From positions 1 through 10,317 of the forward strand of contig JACNHM010000227.1 in assembly GCA_014383605.1 (NCBI GenBank): 10,317 nucleotides of DNA. Direction: 5' to 3'. This document shows, in pieces, positions 1-5,732 of the stretch. The position numbers were made by a program, and so were the translations under genes. The notes below the pieces were generated by a model. It ran no database searches. It was not told where the DNA came from and was given only the letters and a program-made list of their open reading frames with translations. This stretch comes from Chloroflexota bacterium (GTDB lineage: Bacteria; Chloroflexota; Anaerolineae; UBA3071). The stretch's first letter is position 1; every line of letters starts with the position of its first letter.

Positions 1-155
1 TTTTCTTTGTCCCCTTATCACCTTGCCGTTGCCCACACCATCTTCACGTGCGTTCCTGACTGGCCCCTGGCGAGAAACTGAAGATGAGTGGCGTTTTCCC
101 GACGCGCCTTGCTCCATCCGCCTATCCGCTGTCCCATCCGCTGCCCTGCTGCCTC
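1..155. other. Left-edge stretch without a supported gene
   Basis: No convincing coding region on either strand. Bases 5-27 resemble the 8-bp repeat array upstream of manC (ctttgtc, ccttatca and ccttgcc match its ctttgtca/ccttgtca units). Bases 117-145, read on the minus strand, contain GCGGAT spaced irregularly three times and resemble the DNA encoding the SPDGQRIA segment of the adjacent propeller. This suggests decayed propeller sequence beyond the present stop codon. The long plus-strand reading frame crossing this stretch is the antisense of the propeller gene. Confidence 0.4.
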
Positions 156-584
156 TCATCGCGACCAGGCAGGTCCCCCATCGTTAGCCGGATTGTTGGT
201 AAGGTTCACCAGCCCTGTTCCGTCGGCGTTCATCACGTAGATCTCGGAGTTGCCGTCGCGGTTGGATCGGAAGGCGATACGCTGTCCATCGGGCGACCAG
301 GCAGGGAAGCCATCGTCAGCCGGATTTTCCGTGAGTCTCACCAGCCCTGTCCCGTCGGCGTTCATCACGTAGATCTCGGAGTTGCCGTCGCGGTTGGATT
401 GGAAAGCGATGCGCTGCCCATCGGGCGACCGCCAGGCAGACGCCCAATCGTAAGGCGACCGCCAGACAGACCCCCAGGCGGGCCCCCAGTCGCCTGCCGT
501 GTTGTTGGTGAGCCTCGCCTGCTCCGTCCCGTCGGCGTTCATCACGTAAACCTCATAATTGCCTTCGCGGTCAGAGATGATCAC
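156..584 (-). CDS. TolB-type (PD40) beta-propeller fragment
   Basis: A 142-aa protein made of WD40-like PD40 repeats as found in TolB propellers. The motif YVMNADGT occurs three times (about residues 13-20, 72-79 and 117-124), with SNRDGN before two copies and WSPDGQRIAF or WRSPDGQRIAF between them. Full TolB-like propellers usually have about six blades; only about two and a half are present. The protein starts inside a blade (IISDREGN, lacking the preceding RIAF strand) and stops at PAWSR, just where SPDGQ is expected. There is no signal peptide. The start is a GTG overlapping the previous gene's stop as GTGA, with GAGGAG 11 nt upstream. Residues 41-54 carry a 10-aa internal duplication (WRSP twice). 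I infer a truncated gene or a remnant captured downstream of its neighbour. A peptide-scale beta-sheet partner remains possible. Confidence 0.75.
   Translation of the reverse strand: MIISDREGNYEVYVMNADGTEQARLTNNTAGDWGPAWGSVWRSPYDWASAWRSPDGQRIAFQSNRDGNSEIYVMNADGTGLVRLTENPADDGFPAWSPDGQRIAFRSNRDGNSEIYVMNADGTGLVNLTNNPANDGGPAWSR
187..429. repeat. 132-bp direct repeat encoding propeller blades
   Basis: Two copies with a period of 132 bp (44 codons) begin at 187 and 319 and stay closely similar until about 297 and 429. A 50-bp core around 221-270 and 353-402 is nearly identical. A third, more diverged core begins at 530, 177 bp after the second, because of a 45-bp insertion. The high nucleotide identity between blades suggests recent duplication or gene conversion. 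Confidence 0.8.
424..483. repeat. 30-bp tandem microduplication inside the propeller gene
   Basis: The segment starting ggcgaccgccag at 424 recurs at 454. The first 23 bp match at 21 positions. On the minus strand it encodes two WRSP-containing 10-residue units in a row, which lengthens one blade relative to its neighbours. Confidence 0.75.
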
Positions 585-1021
585 GAAGGCTCTTTCTCCT
601 CTGTTTTCCCCGACTCCTGCAGCACCTGATACGCAGGCTGCACTGTGTACTCTTCCCAGTCGGGCGCCGGCTTAGTGATGGTCTTTTCGGTTTCGAGCTC
701 TGGTGGGGGAAAGAGGCATTCCCAAAGGCGTTGGCGTATCTCGTCATGGGTGTCTCCTTTCACCACGCCGACTTTGGGACGTAAGCGGAAGCGATGGGCG
801 TAGTCGCCGAACATCCTTTCTCCATCCAACAGACCTATTCCCAATTCCTTGATTCGTTTGTCGAAGTAGTGGCGGACACTTCTATGCTCATCCGGGATGG
901 TTCTAAAGAGCACCTTACGGTCAGCGAAACCATCGCTGCAATTCTCATACAGTGCTCCCCATGGCCCCCAGCGCCTTTCTTCCTCCCACCATTTCTCGAT
1001 GACTCGATATCTGACGATCAT
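581..1021 (-). CDS. Hypothetical protein, 146 aa, coupled orphan
   Basis: I do not recognise this family. The chosen start is the ATG at 1021, which overlaps the upstream gene's TGA as ATGA and has AAGGGG about 9 nt upstream. A longer reading with 14 extra residues would run into the upstream gene. The N-terminus is charged and tryptophan-rich (EKWWEEERRWGPWG, residues 9-22). A mixed segment follows with YENC (25-28), DEHRSVRHYFDKR (44-56) and DYAHRFRLRP (73-82). The C-terminal 40 residues are acidic and proline-containing (PPPELETEKT, KTEEKEPS), so probably flexible. There is no signal peptide or membrane segment. The coding DNA looks less GC-rich than manC, hinting at separate acquisition. 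Translation is coupled to both neighbours. Function unknown; with the gene before it, it could form a two-protein unit (inference). Confidence 0.7.
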   Translation of the reverse strand: MIVRYRVIEKWWEEERRWGPWGALYENCSDGFADRKVLFRTIPDEHRSVRHYFDKRIKELGIGLLDGERMFGDYAHRFRLRPKVGVVKGDTHDEIRQRLWECLFPPPELETEKTITKPAPDWEEYTVQPAYQVLQESGKTEEKEPS

Positions 1022-1521
1022 TTCAATATCCCCTTTCCAAGTGCCCGAAGACTGTCGAGCCAAGCAGCAGCTTGACGGATCTCTTTCTCTTCTGGCCAGA
1101 ACAGCCTTGCGGGGAAGCCAGAGGCAGCCACAGCGTGAAAGTCGTCTGGAGAGGCATTAGCCATGATCAGAGCGCCGAGGGTAACATCTACCTGGAAGAC
1201 CCCTCTGAGCTTATGGCGCAAGTATCTGTACTCAGCCACCAGGCCCTCTACGTGGGCATCCTGATTCTGTACGAAGAACTCGATGACTTCCTCATGACTT
1301 CTCTGCAACAGCTCAGAGTCACGCTGTAGCAGAATGTCCAACTCCACCACCTCGTGCAGCAAAGCACTGGTGCCGTAGTAGCCACCCACGGCGATGTCCT
1401 GTAGCGTCGGTGCATCTTTGCCCTGCAGCAACTGCACATAGCGGAGCACCCGCTTCAGCTTCCGCTCGGTGATGCGATACTGCTCGACGATCGCCGGATC
1501 GAAGTCGGCCAGGGTGATCAC
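1018..1521 (-). CDS. Hypothetical alpha-helical protein, 167 aa, coupled to manC
   Basis: Not recognised. The GTG at 1521 is chosen because it overlaps the manC stop as GTGA. A longer frame with 25 low-complexity residues lies within manC and is unlikely. The sequence looks mostly helical. Histidine/acidic clusters recur: LLHEVVELD (54-62, H56, E57, E60), RSHEEVIEF (74-82) and DAHVEGLVAEYRYLRH (88-103). Such spacing could bind a metal or simply be helix surface. The C-terminal third contains LGALIMANASPDDF (115-128) and GFPARLFWPEEKEIRQAA (135-152). No signal peptide or membrane helix is seen. Its partner by overlap is the 146-aa orphan downstream. Context after a nucleotide-sugar gene does not by itself assign it to polysaccharide synthesis, because the overlaps could reflect simple co-transcription. 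Confidence 0.75.
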   Translation of the reverse strand: MITLADFDPAIVEQYRITERKLKRVLRYVQLLQGKDAPTLQDIAVGGYYGTSALLHEVVELDILLQRDSELLQRSHEEVIEFFVQNQDAHVEGLVAEYRYLRHKLRGVFQVDVTLGALIMANASPDDFHAVAASGFPARLFWPEEKEIRQAAAWLDSLRALGKGILK

Positions 1522-2594
1522 AGGTACTCTTCTCGCTGCTGGCGCTGCAGTTGCTCCACCACTGCTCTCACGTCCTGCGCCCGGTCGCGGGGGCAAATCA
1601 ACAGCACGTCGCCGGTGTCCACGACGATCAGGTCTTCCACGCCGATGGTGACGATCAGCCGATCGCCAGCGCCGTAAACCATCGTGTCGCGGCTGCCCAC
1701 GGCCAGGTGATCGCCGGAGACGATGATGTTACCGTTGCTGTCGGCGGGCAGCACCTGGTGCAGCGCGCCCCAATCGCCCACGTCGTTCCAGCCCACGTCC
1801 ATGGGCACCACCGCCACCCGCTGGGCGTGCTCCATCACGCCGTAGTCAATGCTCACCCGCGGCGCCTGGGGCCAGGCGCGGGCCAGGGCGTCTGCTTCCC
1901 GCTCCGTGCCCAGCGCGGCGCCGATGTCCCGCAACACCGCGTCCAAGGCGGGAAGCTGGCGCTCGATCTCCGCCTGCATGGTTGCCAACTGGCAGACGAA
2001 GATGCCGCCGTTCCAATAATACCCGCCCTCTCTGAGGAAACGCAGCGCGGTGCGGCGATCCGGTTTTTCCAGGAACTGCTCGACGACGTACGCTGCCGCG
2101 CCATCGGCCGTGGGCAGTGGTCCCGCCCGCTGGATGTAGCCATAGCCGGTGTGCGGGCTGTCCGGCTCAATGCCCAAGGTGACCAGATAGCCCTGCGCGG
2201 CCACCTCGGCGGCCGTCTGCAGCGTGCGGCGGAAACCGTCGGCATCGGCGATGAGGTGGTCAGCGGGCAGGATGGCCATCACCGCGTGGGGGTCTCGCCG
2301 GGCCAGGTGGATGAGCGCCAGGCCAATGGCCGGGGCCGTGTTGCGCCCCGAAGGTTCCACCAGCACGTTTTCCGCCGGCAGTTGCGGCAACTGCTCGCAC
2401 ACCAATGGTGCATAGCGCTCGCCGGTGATGACGATGACCCGATCCTGCGGTATCAGCGGCTGCAAGCGCGCCACTGTCTCTTGCAGCATCGTGCAGCCGT
2501 GTCCGGCGATGTCGGCGAACTGCTTGGGCCTGGCCTGCCGGCTGCGGGGCCAGAGCCGTGTGCCCTGCCCGCCAGCCATGATGACGGCGTACAT
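1518..2594 (-). CDS. manC: Mannose-1-phosphate guanylyltransferase (GDP-mannose pyrophosphorylase)
   Basis: Makes GDP-mannose from mannose-1-phosphate and GTP in the cytoplasm, the donor for mannose- and fucose-containing polysaccharides and glycoproteins. The 358-aa protein has the nucleotidyltransferase signature GGQGTRLWPRSR (8-19) followed by the catalytic-loop lysine in RPKQF (K24). Other family landmarks are EPSGRNTAPAI (80-90), PADH (110-113), GYGYI (150-154), FLEKPD (174-179), WNGGIF (194-199), SIDYGVME (248-255) and WNDVGDW (269-275). The length fits the single-function form: the C-terminal phosphomannose isomerase domain of the roughly 470-aa bifunctional enzymes is absent. The start is the ATG at 2594 with GGAGG about 10 nt upstream; a 7-residue longer frame starts before this ribosome site. 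The stop overlaps the next gene as GTGA. It lies 63 nt after dprA and is probably co-transcribed with it. Confidence 0.95.
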   Translation of the reverse strand: MYAVIMAGGQGTRLWPRSRQARPKQFADIAGHGCTMLQETVARLQPLIPQDRVIVITGERYAPLVCEQLPQLPAENVLVEPSGRNTAPAIGLALIHLARRDPHAVMAILPADHLIADADGFRRTLQTAAEVAAQGYLVTLGIEPDSPHTGYGYIQRAGPLPTADGAAAYVVEQFLEKPDRRTALRFLREGGYYWNGGIFVCQLATMQAEIERQLPALDAVLRDIGAALGTEREADALARAWPQAPRVSIDYGVMEHAQRVAVVPMDVGWNDVGDWGALHQVLPADSNGNIIVSGDHLAVGSRDTMVYGAGDRLIVTIGVEDLIVVDTGDVLLICPRDRAQDVRAVVEQLQRQQREEYL

Positions 2595-2614
2595 TGTGTC
2601 AGCACCTCCAGGCA

Positions 2615-2654
2615 TCTTGTCTCTTTGTCACCTTGTCACCTTGTCACCTTGTCT
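2615..2654. repeat. 8-bp tandem repeat array (unit ccttgtca)
   Basis: Five units in a row: tcttgtct, ctttgtca, ccttgtca, ccttgtca, ccttgtct. They fill most of the 63-nt gap between dprA and manC. On the transcribed minus strand the unit reads TGACAAGG. A degenerate version occurs at 5-27, suggesting a dispersed intergenic element. Confidence 0.85.
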
Positions 2655-2657
2655 GAA

Positions 2658-3770
2658 CTAGTCCACCGTGTATTCCACGCCGCCTTCTCTGGCCAGCACG
2701 TAGTTCATCCCCCCCGCCTGCCGCACCATGCCTTTCAGCTCCATCAGCGCCAGGGTGCTGGAAATCTGGGCGACGGGCAGGTCTACGGCGCGGCACAGTT
2801 CGTCCACGTGCGTTGGTTCTGACGAGAGATGGTCGAGCAGGCGGGCTTCCATCTCCGTGGCCGGGACGACGGCCCGCACCTCTGCCTGCTGCTCGACCAT
2901 GGTCAGGTTCAGCTCCTCCAGAATGTCGCTGACGGACAGAGCTGGCACAGCGCCCTCGCGAATGAGCTGGTTGCATCCTTCGCTGCCTCGCTCGAAGATG
3001 CTGCCGGGCACGGCGAAAACGTCGCGGCCTTGCTCGGCGGCGAAATCGGCGGTGATCAACGCCCCGCTCCTGGTGCCCGCCTGGACGACCACCACGCCCA
3101 GGGAAAGGCCGCTGATGATGCGGTTGCGGGGCGGGAAGTTGCTGGCTTCTGGCCGCGTGCCCAGACCGTATTCCGAGATCAGCGCGCCGTGCTGGATGAT
3201 TTCCTCCGCCAGGCGGCGGTGCTCGGGCGGATAGATGATATCCACGCTGCTGCCGAGCACAGCGATGGTGCGTCCGCCGGCGTCCAGCGCCGCCCGGTGC
3301 GCTTGGGCGTCAATGCCCCGGGCCAGCCCGCTGACGATGGTGATACCGCTGCGGGCCAGGCCGCTGGCGAGTTGCCGCGTCGCTTCCTTGCCGTAGACCG
3401 TGGCCCGTCGCGTGCCCACAATGGCTACGGCCCAATCGTCTTCGGGCTGCAATTGGCCTCGCACGTAGAGCAGCGGCGGCGGATCGTAGATGTTGTGCAG
3501 ATGGCGCGGGTAGGCCTCGTCGTCCCAGGTGAGCAGTTGCACGCCGGCCTGCTGCACCTTCTCCAGTTCCTGGTCGAGGGACAGGGTTGCCCTGGCCTTC
3601 AACAGGTTGTCCAGCGAGCGACGGTCGAGTCCTGCGTCTCGAAGCTGCGCGGACGACGCGTGCCAGGCTGTGGACAGGTCACCGAAGGTGTCCAGCAGTG
3701 CCCGCAGGCGGATGGGGCCAATACCCGCCACCAGATTGAAGCCCAGCCAATAGCGCAGATCGGTGGTCAC
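2658..3770 (-). CDS. dprA: DNA-processing protein DprA/Smf
   Basis: Binds incoming single-stranded DNA and loads RecA during natural transformation; cytoplasmic. The 370-aa protein has an N-terminal helix-hairpin-helix-like segment (VAGIGPIRLRALL, 14-26). The Rossmann-type DprA core runs from about 80 to 285: VGTRRAT (118-124), SGLARGID (147-154), VLGSSVD (171-177), FPPRNRIISGLS (212-223), SGALITA (235-241), VPGSIFERGSEGCNQLI (254-270). A winged-helix DprA C-terminal domain occupies about 303-360 (EARLLDHL to MNYVLA). The length is normal. The start is GTG at 3770, with GAGGG about 9 nt upstream. A sigma70-like promoter lies about 65 nt upstream of the start. It is first in a likely operon with manC and three downstream ORFs, although its function has no obvious link to them. 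Confidence 0.96.
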   Translation of the reverse strand: MTTDLRYWLGFNLVAGIGPIRLRALLDTFGDLSTAWHASSAQLRDAGLDRRSLDNLLKARATLSLDQELEKVQQAGVQLLTWDDEAYPRHLHNIYDPPPLLYVRGQLQPEDDWAVAIVGTRRATVYGKEATRQLASGLARSGITIVSGLARGIDAQAHRAALDAGGRTIAVLGSSVDIIYPPEHRRLAEEIIQHGALISEYGLGTRPEASNFPPRNRIISGLSLGVVVVQAGTRSGALITADFAAEQGRDVFAVPGSIFERGSEGCNQLIREGAVPALSVSDILEELNLTMVEQQAEVRAVVPATEMEARLLDHLSSEPTHVDELCRAVDLPVAQISSTLALMELKGMVRQAGGMNYVLAREGGVEYTVD

Positions 3771-3834
3771 CCTGGCAGTCCCTCGCGATTGAGATAGATC
3801 AAACGGATAATGTAACTACAGTGCGAATGACACA

Positions 3835-3863
3835 AGGATACTCGAACTTCACGCTTTTGTCAA
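3835..3863 (-). promoter_or_regulatory. Sigma70-type promoter for dprA
   Basis: On the minus strand TTGACA (3863-3858, perfect -35) is followed after exactly 17 bp by TATCCT (3840-3835, 4 of 6 matches to the -10). Transcription would start near 3828, giving a leader of about 58 nt before the dprA GTG. It lies in the 117-bp gap after rimM, the only sizeable gap in this region. Confidence 0.7.
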
Positions 3864-3887
3864 GCCTGGAGCAAATACGCGCTTGGC

Positions 3888-4409
3888 TCACGATCCCTGG
3901 CGCAGCCCCGGCGGCAGGGCCACCAGCACGCGCTCCCCGGCACGGTCAATCTCCAGCACCACGTCCTCCAGAACGGGGATCAGCAGCTCTCCTCTGTCCC
4001 CCTGGACGACGAACACCTCGTTGGCGCCGGTGAAGATCACTTCCTGGATGTGTCCCAGAAACTCTTCGGTGACCGTTTCCACGCGCAAGCCCAGCACCTC
4101 GTACTCGTAATACTCGTCTTCATCGAGCGGCATGGCTTCCTCGATGGGGATATACAGCCATTGGCCGCGCAGCCCCTCTGCTGCTGTGCGGTCGGGACAT
4201 CCTTCCAGGCGCAGCAAGAAACGTCCTTGGTGTGGACGCACCTCCTGCAGAGCCACGGGCTGCAAGTTGTCTCCCTCTCCCAGATAGACGCGCGCCATCT
4301 GGTGGAAGCGTTCGGGATAATCGGTGTGCACTTCCACCTTGACTTCGCCGTGGACGCCGAAAGCGCCTACGATGCGGCCGATGGCCAGGTAACGTGGTGA
4401 TAAGGGCAT
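3888..4409 (-). CDS. rimM: Ribosome maturation factor RimM
   Basis: Assists assembly of the 30S subunit head by binding ribosomal protein S19 and acting on the 3' domain of 16S rRNA. The 173-aa length is typical. The N-terminal RimM domain opens with GRIVGAFGVHGEVKV (11-25), the most conserved family segment. The C-terminal PRC-barrel-like domain begins near EYYEYEVLGLRV (99-110) and ends with ELLIPVLEDVVLEID (141-155). The start is the ATG at 4409 with GAGG about 8 nt upstream. It is the last gene of the ffh-rpsP-khpA group; trmD, its usual next neighbour, is not here. A GC-rich hairpin separates it from khpA. Confidence 0.96.
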   Translation of the reverse strand: MPLSPRYLAIGRIVGAFGVHGEVKVEVHTDYPERFHQMARVYLGEGDNLQPVALQEVRPHQGRFLLRLEGCPDRTAAEGLRGQWLYIPIEEAMPLDEDEYYEYEVLGLRVETVTEEFLGHIQEVIFTGANEVFVVQGDRGELLIPVLEDVVLEIDRAGERVLVALPPGLRQGS

Positions 4410-4440
4410 TCGTTCCGCCTCACTTGATGGTGGTAGCCGG

Positions 4441-4478
4441 GCAACAGAAACGGGAGCACGCGCGGCCGCGCGCTCCCG
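4441..4478 (-). terminator. GC-rich hairpin between khpA and rimM (attenuator or terminator-like)
   Basis: CGGGAGC (4451-4457) pairs with GCTCCCG (4472-4478), enclosing a self-complementary GCGCGGCCGCGC core. Read on the minus strand, the stem is followed by TTTCTGTT, an imperfect U-tract. No promoter is visible in the 31 bp between this hairpin and rimM. It would therefore act as a partial terminator or a processing/stability element and not as the end of the operon. Confidence 0.5.
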
Positions 4479-4510
4479 CCCAGACCGTCTCTACCAGGTT
4501 CTGGGTATCC

Positions 4511-4738
4511 CTACACGATATCCAAGATCACTCGCTTGCCTTCACGCGCGGCCGCCACGCGTACCAGCGTGCGCATGGCATTGGCCACCCGTCCCCCCTT
4601 GCCGATCACGCGGCCCATATCCTCCTGGGCCACGCGCAACTGCAGCACGGTGACGTGGGGACGTTCGATCTGCTCCACCTGGACCTGCGAGGGATCGTCC
4701 ACGAGGTTCTGGGCCATGAATGTTACGAGATCTTTCAT
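4511..4738 (-). CDS. khpA: KH-domain RNA-binding protein KhpA
   Basis: A 75-aa single KH-domain protein. The KH signature is visible as MGRVIGKGGRVANAMRTLV (41-59), with GKGG at 46-49 forming the RNA-contacting GxxG loop. In Firmicutes KhpA pairs with KhpB and binds RNA, affecting cell elongation and division. That role is not established in this lineage. The length is standard for the family (about 75-85 aa). The start is the ATG at 4738 with a purine-rich AGGGGGAAG just before it. It sits 37 nt after rpsP and before rimM, the conserved position for this gene in many bacteria. Confidence 0.95.
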   Translation of the reverse strand: MKDLVTFMAQNLVDDPSQVQVEQIERPHVTVLQLRVAQEDMGRVIGKGGRVANAMRTLVRVAAAREGKRVILDIV

Positions 4739-4775
4739 CTTCCCCCTGTTTATCTTCCAGCCGTGACAGGCGCGG

Positions 4776-5150
4776 CTATGCTTCGCCGGAGCTGTTTTCC
4801 CCTTCCTCGGTTTCCACAGCCTCTGGCACTTCCGGGGCTGCCGCTTCGGCCTCGCTGACCTCTGCGGCTTCCGTTTCGGCTTCAGGCGGGGCCTCTATTC
4901 CCTTGAACTGTTGCCAGATGCCGGTCTTCTTCAGCATCCGCAGCACGGCGTCGCTGGGCTGCGCGCCTTCTTTCAACCAATGCAACGCCCGCTCAGATTC
5001 GATATTGATCGTCGGCGGGTCGGTACGTGGGTTGTAGAAACCGATGTTCTCGATGAAACGGCCGTCGCGCGGCGAACGACTGTCGGCCACGACGACGCGA
5101 TACGTGGGTTGCTTCTTGGCGCCTTGGCGGCGCAATCGAATACGAACCAT
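4776..5150 (-). CDS. rpsP: 30S ribosomal protein S16 with acidic C-terminal extension
   Basis: A structural component of the small ribosomal subunit that supports 16S rRNA folding. The N-terminus [20 protein letters not shown] is characteristic, followed by [20 protein letters not shown] (22-41) and the conserved [19 protein letters not shown] (55-73). The core ends near residue 84. The remaining 40 or so residues are almost entirely Glu, Ala, Pro, Val and Ser (for example [20 protein letters not shown]), an acidic and probably disordered tail; the total of 124 aa compares with about 80-90 aa for classical S16. The start is the ATG at 5150, with AGGAGG and AGAGG upstream. It follows the toxin-antitoxin remnant by 57 nt. 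Confidence 0.96.
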   Translation of the reverse strand: MVRIRLRRQGAKKQPTYRVVVADSRSPRDGRFIENIGFYNPRTDPPTINIESERALHWLKEGAQPSDAVLRMLKKTGIWQQFKGIEAPPEAETEAAEVSEAEAAAPEVPEAVETEEGENSSGEA

Positions 5151-5207
5151 GTTTTGACCTCTTCCTCCTTCAACGAATGTTTGCAGTACTTCGCATTGGT
5201 GTCTTTG

Positions 5208-5339
5208 TTAACTTTCTTGCGCTTCTGCTTCTCTGTTTCCCTGGGCCTGCGCCAGACTATCGAGAAAGTCAGCTATTCTCTTGAGTTCAAGCAGTTCTTC
5301 CCGAATGCGGCTGGCCAGAGCCGCGTACTCTTCGTTCAC
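5208..5339 (-). pseudogene. 43-aa ORF, probable N-terminal remnant of a HepT-like HEPN toxin
   Basis: A GTG at 5339 overlaps the nucleotidyltransferase stop as GTGA and opens a 43-codon frame ending in TAA at 5208. The product begins MNEEYAALASRIREELLELK and continues to QAQGNREAEAQES; it is helical and acidic. From memory, the opening pattern (Tyr, LAxRIxxEL, then a Leu-rich helix) resembles the first helix of HepT-like HEPN ribonucleases, which are usually about 110-150 aa and sit next to an MNT-domain antitoxin. The RX4-6H catalytic motif of HEPN toxins is absent, and only 57 nt remain before rpsP. The reading frame itself is clear. Its origin as a truncated toxin is inference; a genuine small coiled-coil partner protein is the alternative. 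Confidence 0.55.
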
Positions 5340-5719
5340 AGGAGAATTCCTTCCCGCTCGATCGTTGCTTTCAAAGCCGGACGAGCGCTTTCAGCTTCCA
5401 CCAGATCCACCGATACGGAGGGATCCAGGCTCAGCAGGTGCGAAACAGCGCGATAGTATAGTTGCTCGTCAAGTCCCCATACGGCCAGGTCCACATCGGA
5501 ACGTTGGTGAAAGAGCCCCCCGCGAGTGAGTGAACCGAACGCGGCCACATGGGAGGCCCCAAATTGCTCTCTGAGCAGCCGCGCGGCGCGGTGCGCTACG
5601 CGCCAGGCCCGCTCCCGTCGCCAGGCCGATTCCCGTTCTTGCCGCTCCCAACGGTGCCGCGCCGTAGCTCGATACGCAGCCATCTCTTCTGCTGTTACAT
5701 CCACTGCTGTCCGCGCCAT
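5336..5719 (-). CDS. MNT-domain nucleotidyltransferase (MntA-like antitoxin type)
   Basis: A 127-aa minimal nucleotidyltransferase. The active-site pattern is FGSLTRGGLFHQRSDVDLAVWG (61-82 region): Gly62-Ser63, then Asp75 and Asp77, with a third acidic residue likely Asp105 in SVDLVE. The spacer between GS and DxD is 11 residues, one more than the usual GSX10DXD. An Arg/Trp-rich helical extension (about 16-52) precedes the domain. In the established HEPN/MNT (type VII) toxin-antitoxin systems, MntA neutralises HepT by adding AMP to it. Here the next ORF, joined by GTGA, seems to be only a toxin stub. The start ATG at 5719 lies 13 nt after the ffh stop; a TTG at 5752 would overlap ffh and is less likely. 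Its place inside ffh-rpsP indicates insertion. Confidence 0.85.
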   Translation of the reverse strand: MARTAVDVTAEEMAAYRATARHRWERQERESAWRRERAWRVAHRAARLLREQFGASHVAAFGSLTRGGLFHQRSDVDLAVWGLDEQLYYRAVSHLLSLDPSVSVDLVEAESARPALKATIEREGILL

Positions 5720-5732
5720 GATGCGTTTTCTC

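Noticed and set aside
187..540. CRISPR-like repeat array
   Set aside because: The repeats are 132 bp apart, protein-coding, and the intervening sequence is also conserved; they are propeller blades.
84..629. Long plus-strand open frame opposite the propeller gene (181 codons)
   Set aside because: It is the antisense of the repeated blades; its periodic sequence simply mirrors the 132-bp repeats, and there is no ribosome site.
1519..1596. Longer start for the 167-aa orphan inside manC
   Set aside because: The extra 25 residues (Gly/Ala/Pro/Arg-rich) are out-of-frame manC sequence; GTGA at 1521 gives a natural coupled start.
1551..2822. 423-codon plus-strand open frame opposite manC
   Set aside because: Antisense shadow of GC-rich manC: no domain, His/Gln/Arg/Val-rich composition, and it runs across the tandem repeat and into dprA.
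3864..3890. Terminator right after rimM
   Set aside because: Only short imperfect pairing (GAGC/GCTC, AGCC/GGCT) without a U-tract, and it would overlap the dprA promoter.
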